NCBI GenBank assembly: GCA_022826025.1
Contig: JAJDVR010000214.1
Span: 1-39,945 of the forward strand
Source of the DNA: Gemmatimonadota bacterium
GTDB lineage: Bacteria; Gemmatimonadota; Gemmatimonadetes; Longimicrobiales; Gaopeijiaceae
Length of the DNA: 39,945 bases
Direction of reading: 5' to 3'
Part shown: positions 31,082 through 39,686 of the stretch, one piece after another
Layout of the letters: every line of letters starts with the position of its first letter
Position numbering within the stretch: the stretch's first letter is position 1
Translations under genes and position numbers: made by a program
Notes under the pieces: generated by a model
What the model was told of the DNA's origin: nothing
Databases searched by the model: none
What the model saw: only the letters and a program-made list of their open reading frames with translations

Positions 31082-33744
31082 AGCTCGTCATCGTCGAATC
31101 GCCCGCGAAGGGCAAGACCATAGAGCGCTTCCTTGGCCGGGACTATGAAGTGGCGGCGAGCTTCGGCCACATCCGCGACCTGCCTCGCACCGCGAAGGAG
31201 ATTCCGGCACGCCTTCGCTCGCAGCCGTGGGCCAGGCTGGGCGTTGACGTCGACGGAGACTTCGAGCCGGTCTACGTGATCCCCCCGGAGTCGAAGAAAC
31301 ACATCGCTGCGCTTCGCAGGAAGGTCCGCACCGCGGACGAAATCATACTTGCGACCGACGAGGATCGTGAGGGCGAGTCCATCAGCTGGCACCTTCTCGA
31401 AGTGCTCAAGCCGCGCATTCCGGTTCAGCGCATCGCATTCCACGAGATCACGTCGAGCGCCATCAGGGCCGCTCTTGCGGATCCGCGCAAGGTGGACGGA
31501 CAGCTGGTCCGCGCACAGGAGACCCGCCGCGTCCTTGATCGCCTCTTCGGGTACTCGCTTTCACCCGTGCTCTGGAAGAAGGTGCGAGCCGGGCTGAGCG
31601 CCGGCCGCGTGCAGAGCGCCGCGCTGCGTCTCGTGGTGGAGAGGGAAGAGGAGCGCCAGAGGTTCAGGTCCTCCGGGTACTGGGCCGTGAAGGCAACCCT
31701 CGCCGAAGCTGTGCCCGCGGGGCGGAACGGCGAAGAAGCCGGCTTCGCCGCCGATCTGATCCGCACCGGTGGCAAGACCGTCGCGACCGCGAAGAACTTC
31801 GACGCCAGGACCGGCGCGCTGCGGCGCTCCGGGGGCGTGGTGGTGCTCGATGAATCTGCCGCGACCCGTGTTGCCCGGGAGGCGGCAGCCCGTCCCTGGC
31901 GGGTCGGGCGAGTCGAGGAGAAGGAGTCTCGGCGGCGCCCGGCGCCCCCCTTCATAACCTCCACTCTGCAGCAGGCGGCGAGCTCCAAGCTGCGCCTGAC
32001 GCCCAGGCGGACGATGAGGCTCGCGCAGCAGCTCTACGAGGGCGTCGATCTGGGCGGGGGCGACCGCCAGGGTCTGATCACCTACATGCGCACCGACTCC
32101 GTGAGCCTCAGCCAGGCCGCGCTCGCGGAGACGGCCGGGTTCATCCGCGAAAAGCTCGGAACCAGCTACCATCAGCGGCGTCAGTTCGCGACCCGCTCCC
32201 GGACGGCGCAGGAAGCCCACGAAGCCATCCGCCCGACCTCGGTCCGCCGCACTCCCGAGTCGCTCCGCGGGACCCTGGACGCCGACCAGCTCAAGTTGTA
32301 TGGGCTGATCTGGCGACGCGCCGTGGCCTCTCAGATGGCCGATGCCCGCATAGCCCGCACCATCATCGAGTTCAGGGTGGACGCGGGCGAGCACGGCCAC
32401 ACCTTCCGGTCGGTCGGAACGGTGGTGCGTTTCGACGGGTTCCTGCGGGTGTGGGGCACGAGGCGCGAGGACGTCATCCTGCCTCGGCTGGTGGAGGGTC
32501 AGACCGTGGGCGGAGATGGACCCGCCCTGGTGAACCCTCCCTCCGGAGAGGAGCCGGCAGCACGCATAGACATCGTCGAAGTCAAGCCCGTGGGCAACCG
32601 CACGCAGCCGCGCTCGCGCTTTTCGGAGGCGACGCTTGTACGCAAGCTCGAGGAGGAGGGCATCGGGCGGCCCTCCACCTACGAACCCACACTCGCCAAG
32701 CTTCGCGAGCGCAACTACGCGATCCGCAAGAAGGGCGTCCTGGTGCCCACCTACGTGGGTCTGTGCGTCACACATCTCCTGCGCGACCACTTCCCGCACT
32801 ACGTGGATCTCAGATTCACGGCAGGGATGGAGGATGCCCTCGACCGCATCGCCGGCGGATCCGTCGATCACGTGCGCTTCCTCTCGAAATTCTTCCGGGG
32901 CGATGACGATGGCGCGCCCGGCCTGGAGAGGCGGATCGAGGAGGAACTTCCCCGCATCGACTATCCCGCCCTGGCCGTGGGCGACGACCCGGCGACGGGC
33001 GATCCCCTCCTCGTGCGCATCGGCAGGCAGCATGTCTTTCTCCAGCGCGGCAAGGAGAAGGACAGCCCAAGGGCTACGCTTCCGGTGGACCTCCTCATCG
33101 ATGAACTGACTCCGGAGAAGGCCTCGGAACTGATCGAGTTGCGGTTGCGCGGCAGGACCCCTCTCGGCCGCGACCCGGACGCAGGACTCAACGTCTACGT
33201 TCGCACCGGCCCGTTCGGCCCCTATGTTCAGCTGGGCGAAGACGATGCGGAGCCCAGGCGGGCCAGCCTCCCGAAGGGCATGTCGCCCGAACAGGTCGAC
33301 CTGGCCTTCGCTCTCCGGCTGTTGTCGCTTCCTCGCGTACTCGGCAAGGACCCCGGCACGGGACAGCAGGTGAAGGCCGGGCTCGGCAGGTACGGCCCCT
33401 ACGTCAACCGGGCGAAGACCTACCGCAACCTCGACTCGTTGGAGCGGGCGTTCGACATTACCCTGGAGGATGCACTCGCGCTCCTCGACGTCAGGCCGGG
33501 CAGGACCGTGCTCGCCGTGGCAGGGCGGCACCCGGAGACGGACGAACCCCTGAACATCTACCGGGGGCGCTACGGGCCCTACGTCACGGACGGCAAGGTG
33601 AACGCCAGCTTACCCAGGGGCCGGAGTCCCGAGTCCCTGGGAGTGGACGAGGCGCTCGACCTCCTGGCCCGGGCCGCCGCCCGCAAGGCCACCGGCAAAG
33701 GTGCCCGCCGCACCCGGGCCGTCCGGACCCGCAGGCGGCGGTGA
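31078..33744 (+). CDS. topA: DNA topoisomerase I (type IA)
   Basis: An 888-residue enzyme that relaxes negative supercoils. Toprim residues Glu7 (VIVESPAKGK) and Asp94, Asp96, Glu98 (ATDEDREGES) bind magnesium; Tyr336 in LITYMRTDSVSLS is the nucleophile; GLSAGRVQSAALRLVVEREEE and RPSTYEPTLAKLRERNYA are further family motifs. The C-terminal third lacks the Cys4 zinc fingers of E. coli TopA and instead carries three Gly-Pro-Tyr repeats of the topoisomerase C-repeat type (GPFGPYVQLGE, GRYGPYVNRAKTY, GRYGPYVTDGKV) and an Arg-rich tail. Start overlaps aroK as ATGA; xerC follows 16 bases after the stop. Confidence 0.96.
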   Translation: MKLVIVESPAKGKTIERFLGRDYEVAASFGHIRDLPRTAKEIPARLRSQPWARLGVDVDGDFEPVYVIPPESKKHIAALRRKVRTADEIILATDEDREGESISWHLLEVLKPRIPVQRIAFHEITSSAIRAALADPRKVDGQLVRAQETRRVLDRLFGYSLSPVLWKKVRAGLSAGRVQSAALRLVVEREEERQRFRSSGYWAVKATLAEAVPAGRNGEEAGFAADLIRTGGKTVATAKNFDARTGALRRSGGVVVLDESAATRVAREAAARPWRVGRVEEKESRRRPAPPFITSTLQQAASSKLRLTPRRTMRLAQQLYEGVDLGGGDRQGLITYMRTDSVSLSQAALAETAGFIREKLGTSYHQRRQFATRSRTAQEAHEAIRPTSVRRTPESLRGTLDADQLKLYGLIWRRAVASQMADARIARTIIEFRVDAGEHGHTFRSVGTVVRFDGFLRVWGTRREDVILPRLVEGQTVGGDGPALVNPPSGEEPAARIDIVEVKPVGNRTQPRSRFSEATLVRKLEEEGIGRPSTYEPTLAKLRERNYAIRKKGVLVPTYVGLCVTHLLRDHFPHYVDLRFTAGMEDALDRIAGGSVDHVRFLSKFFRGDDDGAPGLERRIEEELPRIDYPALAVGDDPATGDPLLVRIGRQHVFLQRGKEKDSPRATLPVDLLIDELTPEKASELIELRLRGRTPLGRDPDAGLNVYVRTGPFGPYVQLGEDDAEPRRASLPKGMSPEQVDLAFALRLLSLPRVLGKDPGTGQQVKAGLGRYGPYVNRAKTYRNLDSLERAFDITLEDALALLDVRPGRTVLAVAGRHPETDEPLNIYRGRYGPYVTDGKVNASLPRGRSPESLGVDEALDLLARAAARKATGKGARRTRAVRTRRRR

Positions 33745-33760
33745 CGAGGCGCGGGGCCGC

Positions 33761-34678
33761 GTGAGCGTGAGTCCGGAGGCCGGCGATTTTCTGCGGTCCC
33801 TGGCCGACGAACGACAACTCTCCCCGAACACGGTCTCCGGCTACCGACGCGACATTCAGGACTTCGAGCGCTTCTTCGCCGACTACACCGGGCATGCCGG
33901 CTGGATCTGGGCCGACGTCGACCGACTCGCCCTCAGGGGCTTTCTCGGACACTGCCGCCGCCGCAGGCTCTCCCGGCGCACCTCGGCGCGCAAGCTCTCG
34001 GCCCTCCGCTCCCTGTTTCGCTTCCTGCACCTGGAAGGGCACATCGAGAGCAATCCTGCGCGCGCGCTCCGCACGCCCCGCGCCGACAAGCCCCTTCCCG
34101 GACATCTGTCGCAAGCCGACGCGCGGGCCGTCTTTCGCGTCGCGGAGTCGCGCGCTGCCGAGAACACCTTTCTCGGTACCCGCAACCTGGCGATGCTCGA
34201 GATCCTCTACGGGAGCGGGGTGCGCCTGGCCGAGCTCCACGGGCTCGACCGCGACCGCGTCGACCTGATCTCCGACCGCTTGCGCGTGATGGGGAAGGGA
34301 CGCAAGGAGCGCATCGTGCCGCTGACCGGAGCCGCGGTGCGGGCGCTCAGGCGCTACGAGCCGCACCGGGAGCGCGTGGTATCGTTGAACGACGGCGACC
34401 GCCGCGCCGCCATCGTAAGCCGCCACGGCCGCCGCCTCTCGCGCCGCTCCATCCAGTATGTCGTGCGCACCGCGCTGGAACGCGGGGCAGAGGCGGAAGG
34501 GCTTTCCGTTCACTCGCTCCGGCACAGCTTCGCGACCCATCTCCTCGACTCCGGCGCCGATCTGGTGTCGGTCAAGGAACTGCTGGGCCACATCTCGCTT
34601 TCCACGACGCAGATCTACACGCACACATCCAAGGAACGACTCAAGCGCATCTACCGCGGCGCGCACCCGCGTGCCTGA
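33761..34678 (+). CDS. xerC: Tyrosine recombinase XerC/XerD
   Basis: A 305-residue site-specific recombinase that resolves chromosome dimers at dif. SAM-like N-terminal DNA-binding domain about 5-100; catalytic domain with all residues present: Arg155 ([12 protein letters not shown]), Lys182 ([12 protein letters not shown]), His251 and Arg254 ([12 protein letters not shown]), His277 ([16 protein letters not shown]) and nucleophile Tyr286. No integrase-like extension and a housekeeping neighbourhood, so this is Xer and not a phage integrase. XerC rather than XerD is chosen from the topA-xerC-hslVU order. GTG start; a second GTG two codons on is an alternative, and neither has a strong ribosome site. 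Confidence 0.92.
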   Translation: MSVSPEAGDFLRSLADERQLSPNTVSGYRRDIQDFERFFADYTGHAGWIWADVDRLALRGFLGHCRRRRLSRRTSARKLSALRSLFRFLHLEGHIESNPARALRTPRADKPLPGHLSQADARAVFRVAESRAAENTFLGTRNLAMLEILYGSGVRLAELHGLDRDRVDLISDRLRVMGKGRKERIVPLTGAAVRALRRYEPHRERVVSLNDGDRRAAIVSRHGRRLSRRSIQYVVRTALERGAEAEGLSVHSLRHSFATHLLDSGADLVSVKELLGHISLSTTQIYTHTSKERLKRIYRGAHPRA

Positions 34679-34841
34679 CCCGTCGGGACCCCCGTCCGCG
34701 CAAATCCCCGGATGCCATCGACCGCACCCGCCCCTCGCCCGGGTGTACTCTTTGCACGACTGGATGCATCTTTCGCTCGCTGCTCCTCCCATTTGCACAT
34801 GCGGCTTCGCGATGTCCTTCCCTCACCGGACCCGAGAACAC

Positions 34842-35402
34842 ATGACCACGCAGAGTTTCCACGGCACCACCGTGCTCGCGGTCCGCAAGGAAGGCCAGGT
34901 CGCCATGGGGGCCGACGGTCAGGTCACGATGGGGGACACCATCGTGAAGACCGCGGCCCGCAAGGTTCGTACGCTCAAGGACGGCCGCTTCCTCGCCGGG
35001 TTTGCCGGGGCGGTCGCGGACGCGTTCACGCTCTTCGAGACGCTGGAGGCCAAGCTGGAGCAATTCCCCTCCAACCTGACGCGCGCGTGCGTGGAAATGG
35101 CGAAGGACTGGCGCACGGATCGCGCGCTGCGTCGTCTGGATGCCCTGCTGGTGGTGGCCGACACCGAACACCTTTTCCTGATCGGAGGCGACGGCAACGT
35201 CCTCGAACCCGACGACGAGGTGGTGGCGATCGGCTCGGGAGGCGCCTATGCCCTGGCCGCGGCTCGCGCGCTCAGGGCGCATTCCCCGCTTTCCGCTTCC
35301 GAGATCGTGCGCGCCAGCCTGGCGATCGCCGGCGAAATCTGCGTCTACAGCAACGAAGAGATTACGGTTCTGGACCTGGAGTCCCAGTCCGAGAGGAATT
35401 GA
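34842..35402 (+). CDS. hslV: HslV, proteasome-like protease subunit
   Basis: A 186-residue N-terminal threonine hydrolase; a dodecamer that degrades unfolded proteins delivered by HslU. The active Thr is not next to Met: MTTQSFHG precedes [21 protein letters not shown], so an eight-residue propeptide must be removed to expose Thr9, much as in the Bacillus CodW/ClpQ proteins, which begin MSSFHATT. Also visible are the [13 protein letters not shown] and [16 protein letters not shown] motifs. It follows xerC after 163 bases with no clear promoter or hairpin; TTTGCAC occurs twice in that gap (near 34750 and 34790). The stop shares one base with the hslU start. Confidence 0.94.
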   Translation: MTTQSFHGTTVLAVRKEGQVAMGADGQVTMGDTIVKTAARKVRTLKDGRFLAGFAGAVADAFTLFETLEAKLEQFPSNLTRACVEMAKDWRTDRALRRLDALLVVADTEHLFLIGGDGNVLEPDDEVVAIGSGGAYALAAARALRAHSPLSASEIVRASLAIAGEICVYSNEEITVLDLESQSERN

Positions 35403-36913
35403 TGGCTGTTTCAACGACGGAGCCCGCGGCACCTTCCGCAGCCGTGGCCGAGACCGATGCCGTGCCCGACTGGCTCGAGCAGCTTACGCCCCGCCAGATC
35501 GTGATGGAGCTGGACAAGTACATCGTGGGCCAGGAGGAAGCCAAGCGCGCCGTCGCCATCGCGATGCGCAATCGCTGGCGCCGGCAGCGCGTCGAGGACG
35601 AACTGAGGGACGAGATCCTGCCCAACAACCTGATCCTCATGGGCACCACCGGCGTCGGCAAGACCGAGATCGCGCGCCGGCTGGCCCGGCTGACGGGCGC
35701 GCCCTTCGTCAAGGTCGAGGCGTCCAAGTTCACCGAGGTGGGATACGTGGGCCGGGATGTCGAATCGATGATCCGCGACCTGGTCGACACCTCGGTGAAC
35801 ATGGTGCGCGCCGAGCGCGAGGACAGCGTCCAGGAAGAGGCCGAGCGCCGGGTCGAGGAACAGCTTCTCGACCTTCTGCTTCCGCCGATGGACGGGCGCA
35901 CGCCTCCGGCCGGACCCGTGGTGGTCGCCGACGGCGTTCCCAAGGTCTTCGTCGCCGGTCCCCAGGGCGTGCAGGAGCATGCCGCCGGCGAGGAGCTGAG
36001 CGAGGAGGCCGAGCGCCTGATCATGCGTCGACAGCGCACCCGCGAGAAGCTCCGCAACTTGCTGCGGGACGGGGAACTCGAGGAGCGGGAAGTCGAGGTG
36101 GAGGTCAGCCAGGCTCCGGCCATCGACGGCATGATGGTGCCCATGGGCGGCATGGAGGGGATGGAATACAACTTCTCCGAGATGATCCAGGAGATGCTTC
36201 CCAAGCGCACCAAGCGGCGCAGCGTGACCGTCGCGGAAGCGCGCCGCATCCTCATCCAGGACGAGCTGGACCGGCTCGTGGACATGGACGAGGTCGTCAA
36301 CGAGGCGCTCATCCGGGCGGAAGACATGGGGATGATCTTCCTGGACGAGATCGACAAGATCGCGGGCGACCGCGGGGGCTACGGGCCCGACGTCAGCCGG
36401 GGAGGGGTCCAGCGCGACCTGCTGCCGGTGGTGGAGGGCTGCAACGTCCAGACCAAGTACGGGCTGGTGCGCACCGACCACATCCTCTTCATCGCCGCCG
36501 GCGCCTTCCACGTCTCCAAGCCCAGCGACCTCATTCCTGAACTCCAGGGCCGCTTTCCCATCCGCGTGGAGCTGCACAGCCTCGACGAAGGACACTTCAA
36601 GCGCATCCTGCAGGAACCGCGCAACGCGCTGCTGGTGCAGTACCAGGCGCTCATCGAGACCGAGGGGGCACGGGCCGAGTTCACCCCCGGCGGCGTCGAG
36701 GAGATCGCGCGCATCGCCGCGCGCCTGAACGAGCGCATGGAGAACATCGGCGCCCGGCGCCTGCAGACCGTCATGACGACGCTCCTGGAGGAGGTCCTCT
36801 TCGAGCTGCCCAGCGAGGAGATGGAGCGCCCGCTCATCGTCGACCGCCAGTTCGTGCGCACGCACCTGGAGGAGATCGCGGAGGACGAGGACCTGCGTCG
36901 CTATATCCTGTAG
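35402..36913 (+). CDS. hslU: HslU, AAA+ unfoldase of the HslUV protease
   Basis: A 503-residue cytoplasmic ATPase. Walker A GTTGVGKT at 81-88, TEVGYVGRDVES pore loop (GYVG), an I-domain at about 120-280 including a Met/Gly-rich MMVPMGGMEGMEYNF segment, Walker B MIFLDEIDKIAG, sensor region QGRFPIRVEL, and the C-terminal tail DLRRYIL that docks in HslV. The protein has about 25 extra Ala/Glu-rich residues before the usual LTPRQIVMELDKYIVGQ start; the ATG is fixed by its TGATG junction with hslV. The pair forms one translation unit. Confidence 0.95.
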   Translation: MAVSTTEPAAPSAAVAETDAVPDWLEQLTPRQIVMELDKYIVGQEEAKRAVAIAMRNRWRRQRVEDELRDEILPNNLILMGTTGVGKTEIARRLARLTGAPFVKVEASKFTEVGYVGRDVESMIRDLVDTSVNMVRAEREDSVQEEAERRVEEQLLDLLLPPMDGRTPPAGPVVVADGVPKVFVAGPQGVQEHAAGEELSEEAERLIMRRQRTREKLRNLLRDGELEEREVEVEVSQAPAIDGMMVPMGGMEGMEYNFSEMIQEMLPKRTKRRSVTVAEARRILIQDELDRLVDMDEVVNEALIRAEDMGMIFLDEIDKIAGDRGGYGPDVSRGGVQRDLLPVVEGCNVQTKYGLVRTDHILFIAAGAFHVSKPSDLIPELQGRFPIRVELHSLDEGHFKRILQEPRNALLVQYQALIETEGARAEFTPGGVEEIARIAARLNERMENIGARRLQTVMTTLLEEVLFELPSEEMERPLIVDRQFVRTHLEEIAEDEDLRRYIL

Positions 36914-36983
36914 GCCAGGGCCCCGGTGCCATGACCCTCGGGCGGCTTCCCCGGCACCGTGGACCATGGTAGCTTGGGGGCGC

Positions 36984-37002
36984 GTCTGCCAAAATGGCAG
37001 AC
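36984..37002. promoter_or_regulatory. Perfect inverted repeat upstream of argF, candidate operator
   Basis: GTCTGCCA - AAA - TGGCAGAC: two perfect 8-base arms around a 3-base centre, followed closely by ACTGGGCAGT (37001-37010), itself an ACTG/CAGT dyad. It lies 55 bases before the argF ATG and 70 bases after the hslU stop. It does not resemble a T-tailed terminator. Odd spacing of 11 bp between half-site centres suits a dimeric regulator. Confidence 0.5.
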
Positions 37003-37057
37003 TGGGCAGTCATTCCTTATCCCGTCCTCCGGTCCGAAGAGCGCCTTCTCCGAGCCC

Positions 37058-37987
37058 ATGACCCCAGCCCGCAAGAAGGACTTTCTGTCGCTCCGGGACT
37101 TCACCCGCGACGAACTCGCGTCATTGCTCGAGTACGCCCGGCGCCTGAAGGCGGGAGAGGGTGCCGGCGCGCCGCTTCGGGGCAAGTCTCTGGCGATGGT
37201 CTTCCGAAAGAACTCCACGCGTACCCGGGTGGCGTTCGAGGTGGGCATGGTCCAGTTGGGCGGGCAGGCGCTCTTCCTTTCCGCCGTGGACACGCAGATC
37301 GGACGCGACGAGCCGCTCGCCGACACCGCGCGCGTCCTGGGGCGCTACGTGGACGGCATCATGATCCGCACCTTCGATCAGGAGGAGGTCGAGCAACTGG
37401 CCCGCTGGGCGCCGATTCCGGTCATCAACGGCCTCACCGACCGCCTGCACCCGTGTCAGCTGCTCGCCGATCTCATGACCATGCAGGAGGAGTTCGGGCC
37501 GGAGTTCGACGGAATTCGGGTCGCCTGGATCGGGGACGGCAACAACATGGCCAACTCCTGGCTCAACGCCGCGTCCATTCTCGGCTTCGAGCTGGCGCTG
37601 GCCTGTCCGCCGGGCTTCGATCCGGACCCGGCGATAGTGGCGCGCGCTCGCGCGGCCGCCCCCGTCCACCTCACCCGGTCGCCGCGGGAGGCCGTCGAGG
37701 GCGCGGATGTGGTCACCACCGACGTGTGGGCCTCGATGGGGCAGGAGGGCGAGGCGGATGCGCGCCGGGTCGCCTTCGGGGGCTTTACCGTGGATCGCGC
37801 GCTGATGGCCCGGGCCTCCGGGCGGGCGATCTTCCTGCATTGTCTTCCCGCCCACCGGGGCGAGGAGGTCACGGAGGCGGTCCTGGAAGGCCCCCGTTCG
37901 CGCGTGTTCCGGGAGGCCGAGAACCGACTGCACACCCAGAAGGCGCTCTTGATCGCGCTGCTTGCAGAGGATGGCGATGATGAATGA
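37058..37987 (+). CDS. argF: Ornithine carbamoyltransferase
   Basis: A 309-residue cytoplasmic enzyme joining carbamoyl phosphate and ornithine to give citrulline in arginine synthesis. Carbamoyl-phosphate loop NSTRTRVAFEVG (52-63), the ornithine-side motif HCLPAHRGEEV near 261-271, and IPVINGLTDRLHPCQLLADLMT are typical; the D-G-N-N-M-A-N-S-W motif is exact. HCLP with NSTRTR separates it from aspartate carbamoyltransferase and from the acetylornithine-type enzymes, which differ at the ornithine loop. The ATG at 37058 gives the normal length. No other arginine gene adjoins it. A perfect inverted repeat sits 55 bases upstream. Confidence 0.93.
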   Translation: MTPARKKDFLSLRDFTRDELASLLEYARRLKAGEGAGAPLRGKSLAMVFRKNSTRTRVAFEVGMVQLGGQALFLSAVDTQIGRDEPLADTARVLGRYVDGIMIRTFDQEEVEQLARWAPIPVINGLTDRLHPCQLLADLMTMQEEFGPEFDGIRVAWIGDGNNMANSWLNAASILGFELALACPPGFDPDPAIVARARAAAPVHLTRSPREAVEGADVVTTDVWASMGQEGEADARRVAFGGFTVDRALMARASGRAIFLHCLPAHRGEEVTEAVLEGPRSRVFREAENRLHTQKALLIALLAEDGDDE

Positions 37988-38009
37988 CGAGAGTCGGGTA
38001 CCGGTGACC

Positions 38010-38014
38010 GGAGG
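38010..38014 (+). promoter_or_regulatory. Ribosome binding site that decides the gcvT start
   Basis: GGAGG abuts an ATG at 38015, too close to serve it, but lies nine bases before the in-frame ATG at 38024. The later ATG is therefore preferred. Confidence 0.6.
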
Positions 38015-38023
38015 ATGGACCTC

Positions 38024-39133
38024 ATGAGCGCCGGGCTCGCGCGCACGCCGCTCCACGGGGAACACCTGCGCGCCGGCGGCAGGATGGTGCCCTTTGCAGG
38101 CTACGAGATGCCGGTGCAGTACAGCCGGGGCATCCGGGCGGAGCACGCCGCGGTGCGCGAGCGCGCGGGTGTCTTCGACGTCTCGCACATGGGGGAATTC
38201 GAGGTGCGGGGCGCCGAGGCCCTCGAGCTGGTGCAGTGGCTGACCACCAACGACGCCCGCCGCATGGAGGTGGGACAGGCGCAGTACTCCGCATTCTGCG
38301 ACGAGAAGGGGTGCGTGCTGGACGACCTGCTGGTTTACCGCCTCGAGGATCGCTACCTGCTGGTGGTCAACGCGGCCAACCGCGACAAGGACTGGGCGTG
38401 GGTGACGTGGCACGCGTCCCGCTTCGACTGCTCGGTGCGCGATGTCTCCGACCGCACCGCCCTGCTGGCGCTGCAGGGGCCTTCGGCTGCGGGAATCCTC
38501 GCCCGGCTCACCGGCGCGGACCTGGCAGCGGTGGGCTACTACCGCTTCACCAACGGCGAGGTTGCCGACGTCCCGGCGATGGTTGCGCGCACGGGGTATA
38601 CCGGGGAGGACGGCTTCGAACTGTATCTGGAAGCCGACGATGCGGCGGGCGTCTGGCGCGCGTTGCTCGAAGCCGGGGCCGCCGACGGCCTGGAGCCCGC
38701 TGGGCTGGGCGCCCGGGATTCGCTGCGGCTGGAGATGGGCTACGCCCTCTACGGGAACGACCTGGACGAGGAACACAGCGCGCTCGAGTCGGGGCTGGGC
38801 TGGGTGGTGAAGCCGGGCAAGGGTGACTTCTCGGGCCGCGACGCGCTGGTGCGCCAGAAGGCCGAGGGAATCCCGCGCCGCCTGGTGGGGCTGCGTCTGC
38901 TGGAACGCGGCTTCCCGCGGCCCGGCTACGGGATCGTCGCGGAAGGCGAGGTCGCGGGAACCCTCACCAGCGGCACGGTGAGCCCGTCGCTGGGGGAGGG
39001 GATCGCGATGGGATACCTCCCCACCCCTCTTGCCTCCCCCGGCACGCAGGTGGCCGTGCGCATCCGCCGGGCGGATGTTCCCGCCGAGGTGGCGCCCCCC
39101 CCCTTCTACCGCCACGGCTCGATCCGGCGCTGA
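38024..39133 (+). CDS. gcvT: Aminomethyltransferase (glycine cleavage T protein)
   Basis: A 369-residue cytoplasmic enzyme; it moves the aminomethyl carbon from lipoyl-GcvH to tetrahydrofolate and releases ammonia. Landmarks: FAGYEMPVQYSRGIRAEHAAVRERAGVFDVSHMGEFEV at the N terminus, with the conserved VSHMGE; ALQGPSA; TGYTGEDGFELY; LGARDSLRLEMGYALYGNDLDEEHSALESGLGWVV, holding the catalytic Asp in the ARDSLR-type motif; SGTVSPSLGEGIAMGYL near the end. Start chosen from the ribosome site. GcvH and GcvP are not next to it, although the system needs them; this orphan position after argF is unusual but seen elsewhere. Confidence 0.94.
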   Translation: MSAGLARTPLHGEHLRAGGRMVPFAGYEMPVQYSRGIRAEHAAVRERAGVFDVSHMGEFEVRGAEALELVQWLTTNDARRMEVGQAQYSAFCDEKGCVLDDLLVYRLEDRYLLVVNAANRDKDWAWVTWHASRFDCSVRDVSDRTALLALQGPSAAGILARLTGADLAAVGYYRFTNGEVADVPAMVARTGYTGEDGFELYLEADDAAGVWRALLEAGAADGLEPAGLGARDSLRLEMGYALYGNDLDEEHSALESGLGWVVKPGKGDFSGRDALVRQKAEGIPRRLVGLRLLERGFPRPGYGIVAEGEVAGTLTSGTVSPSLGEGIAMGYLPTPLASPGTQVAVRIRRADVPAEVAPPPFYRHGSIRR

Positions 39134-39139
39134 CCAGAC

Positions 39140-39144
39140 GGAGG
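39140..39144 (+). promoter_or_regulatory. Ribosome binding site that decides the MoaB-family start
   Basis: GGAGG ends eight bases before the GTG at 39153, ideal spacing. This favours the GTG over the in-frame ATG at 39183, which has no such site. Confidence 0.55.
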
Positions 39145-39152
39145 CCCATGAG

Positions 39153-39686
39153 GTGAACGGCGACCCGACAACCCCCCGCCCCATGACCGTGGCGATCCTG
39201 ACGGCCAGCGACCTCGGCGCCCGGGGTGAGCGCGCCGACACCAGCGGGGACGCGATCGAGTCGTGGTGCCGGGCGCGCAGGTACGAGGTGGTCGCGCGCG
39301 CGATCGTCCCGGACGAGACCGCCGCCATCGTGCCGGTGCTGCTCGACTGGGCCGACCGCGTGGACGCGGACGTGATCCTCACCACCGGGGGAACCGGCTT
39401 CACCTCCCGCGACGTTACTCCCGAGGCCACCCGCGCGGTGCTCGACGGGGAGGCTCCGGGCCTCGCCGAGGCGCTCCGGGCGCGGGGCGCGCTAAAGACC
39501 CCCTACTCGAACCTGTCGCGGGGCGTGGCCGGCTTCCGGGGGGGCACGGTCATCGTCAACTTCCCCGGCAGCACCGGCGGCGTGCGCGACGGGCTCGAGG
39601 TCCTCGACCCCGTTCTCGACCACGCCGTCGAGCTGTCGCGCGGCACCTCCGTGTCACACGATCCCCGCACCTCCGCCACCCCGTGA
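39153..39686 (+). CDS. MoaB/Mog-family molybdopterin adenylyltransferase
   Basis: A 177-residue protein of the MoCF_biosynth fold, which adenylates molybdopterin before molybdenum insertion. Motifs: VAILTASDLGARGERADTSGDAI, the nucleotide-binding ILTTGGTGFTSRDVTPEAT, and NFPGSTGGVRDGLEVL, all as in MoaB/MogA. Either name fits; Mog-type activity is the likelier where only one is present. The GTG start is chosen from the ribosome site and adds ten residues before MTVAIL. It follows gcvT after 19 bases and overlaps the next gene by GTGA. No other molybdenum-cofactor gene is visible. Confidence 0.88.
   Translation: MNGDPTTPRPMTVAILTASDLGARGERADTSGDAIESWCRARRYEVVARAIVPDETAAIVPVLLDWADRVDADVILTTGGTGFTSRDVTPEATRAVLDGEAPGLAEALRARGALKTPYSNLSRGVAGFRGGTVIVNFPGSTGGVRDGLEVLDPVLDHAVELSRGTSVSHDPRTSATP

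Noticed and set aside
33761-34678. Phage or integron integrase marking a mobile element
   Set aside because: The protein has Xer length and motifs, sits between topA and hslV as in many chromosomes, and there are no attachment repeats, tRNA gene or cargo genes nearby.
34679-34841. Heat-shock promoter or CIRCE element before hslV
   Set aside because: The 163-base gap shows neither the nine-base CIRCE arms nor a sigma32-like pair; only two TTTGCAC copies are seen, which is too little to call.
36995-37010. Possible sigma54 (-24/-12) promoter before argF
   Set aside because: The TGGCA is followed by GC after eight bases and not the required ten, so the GG/GC spacing is wrong. The sequence is better explained as part of the inverted repeat.
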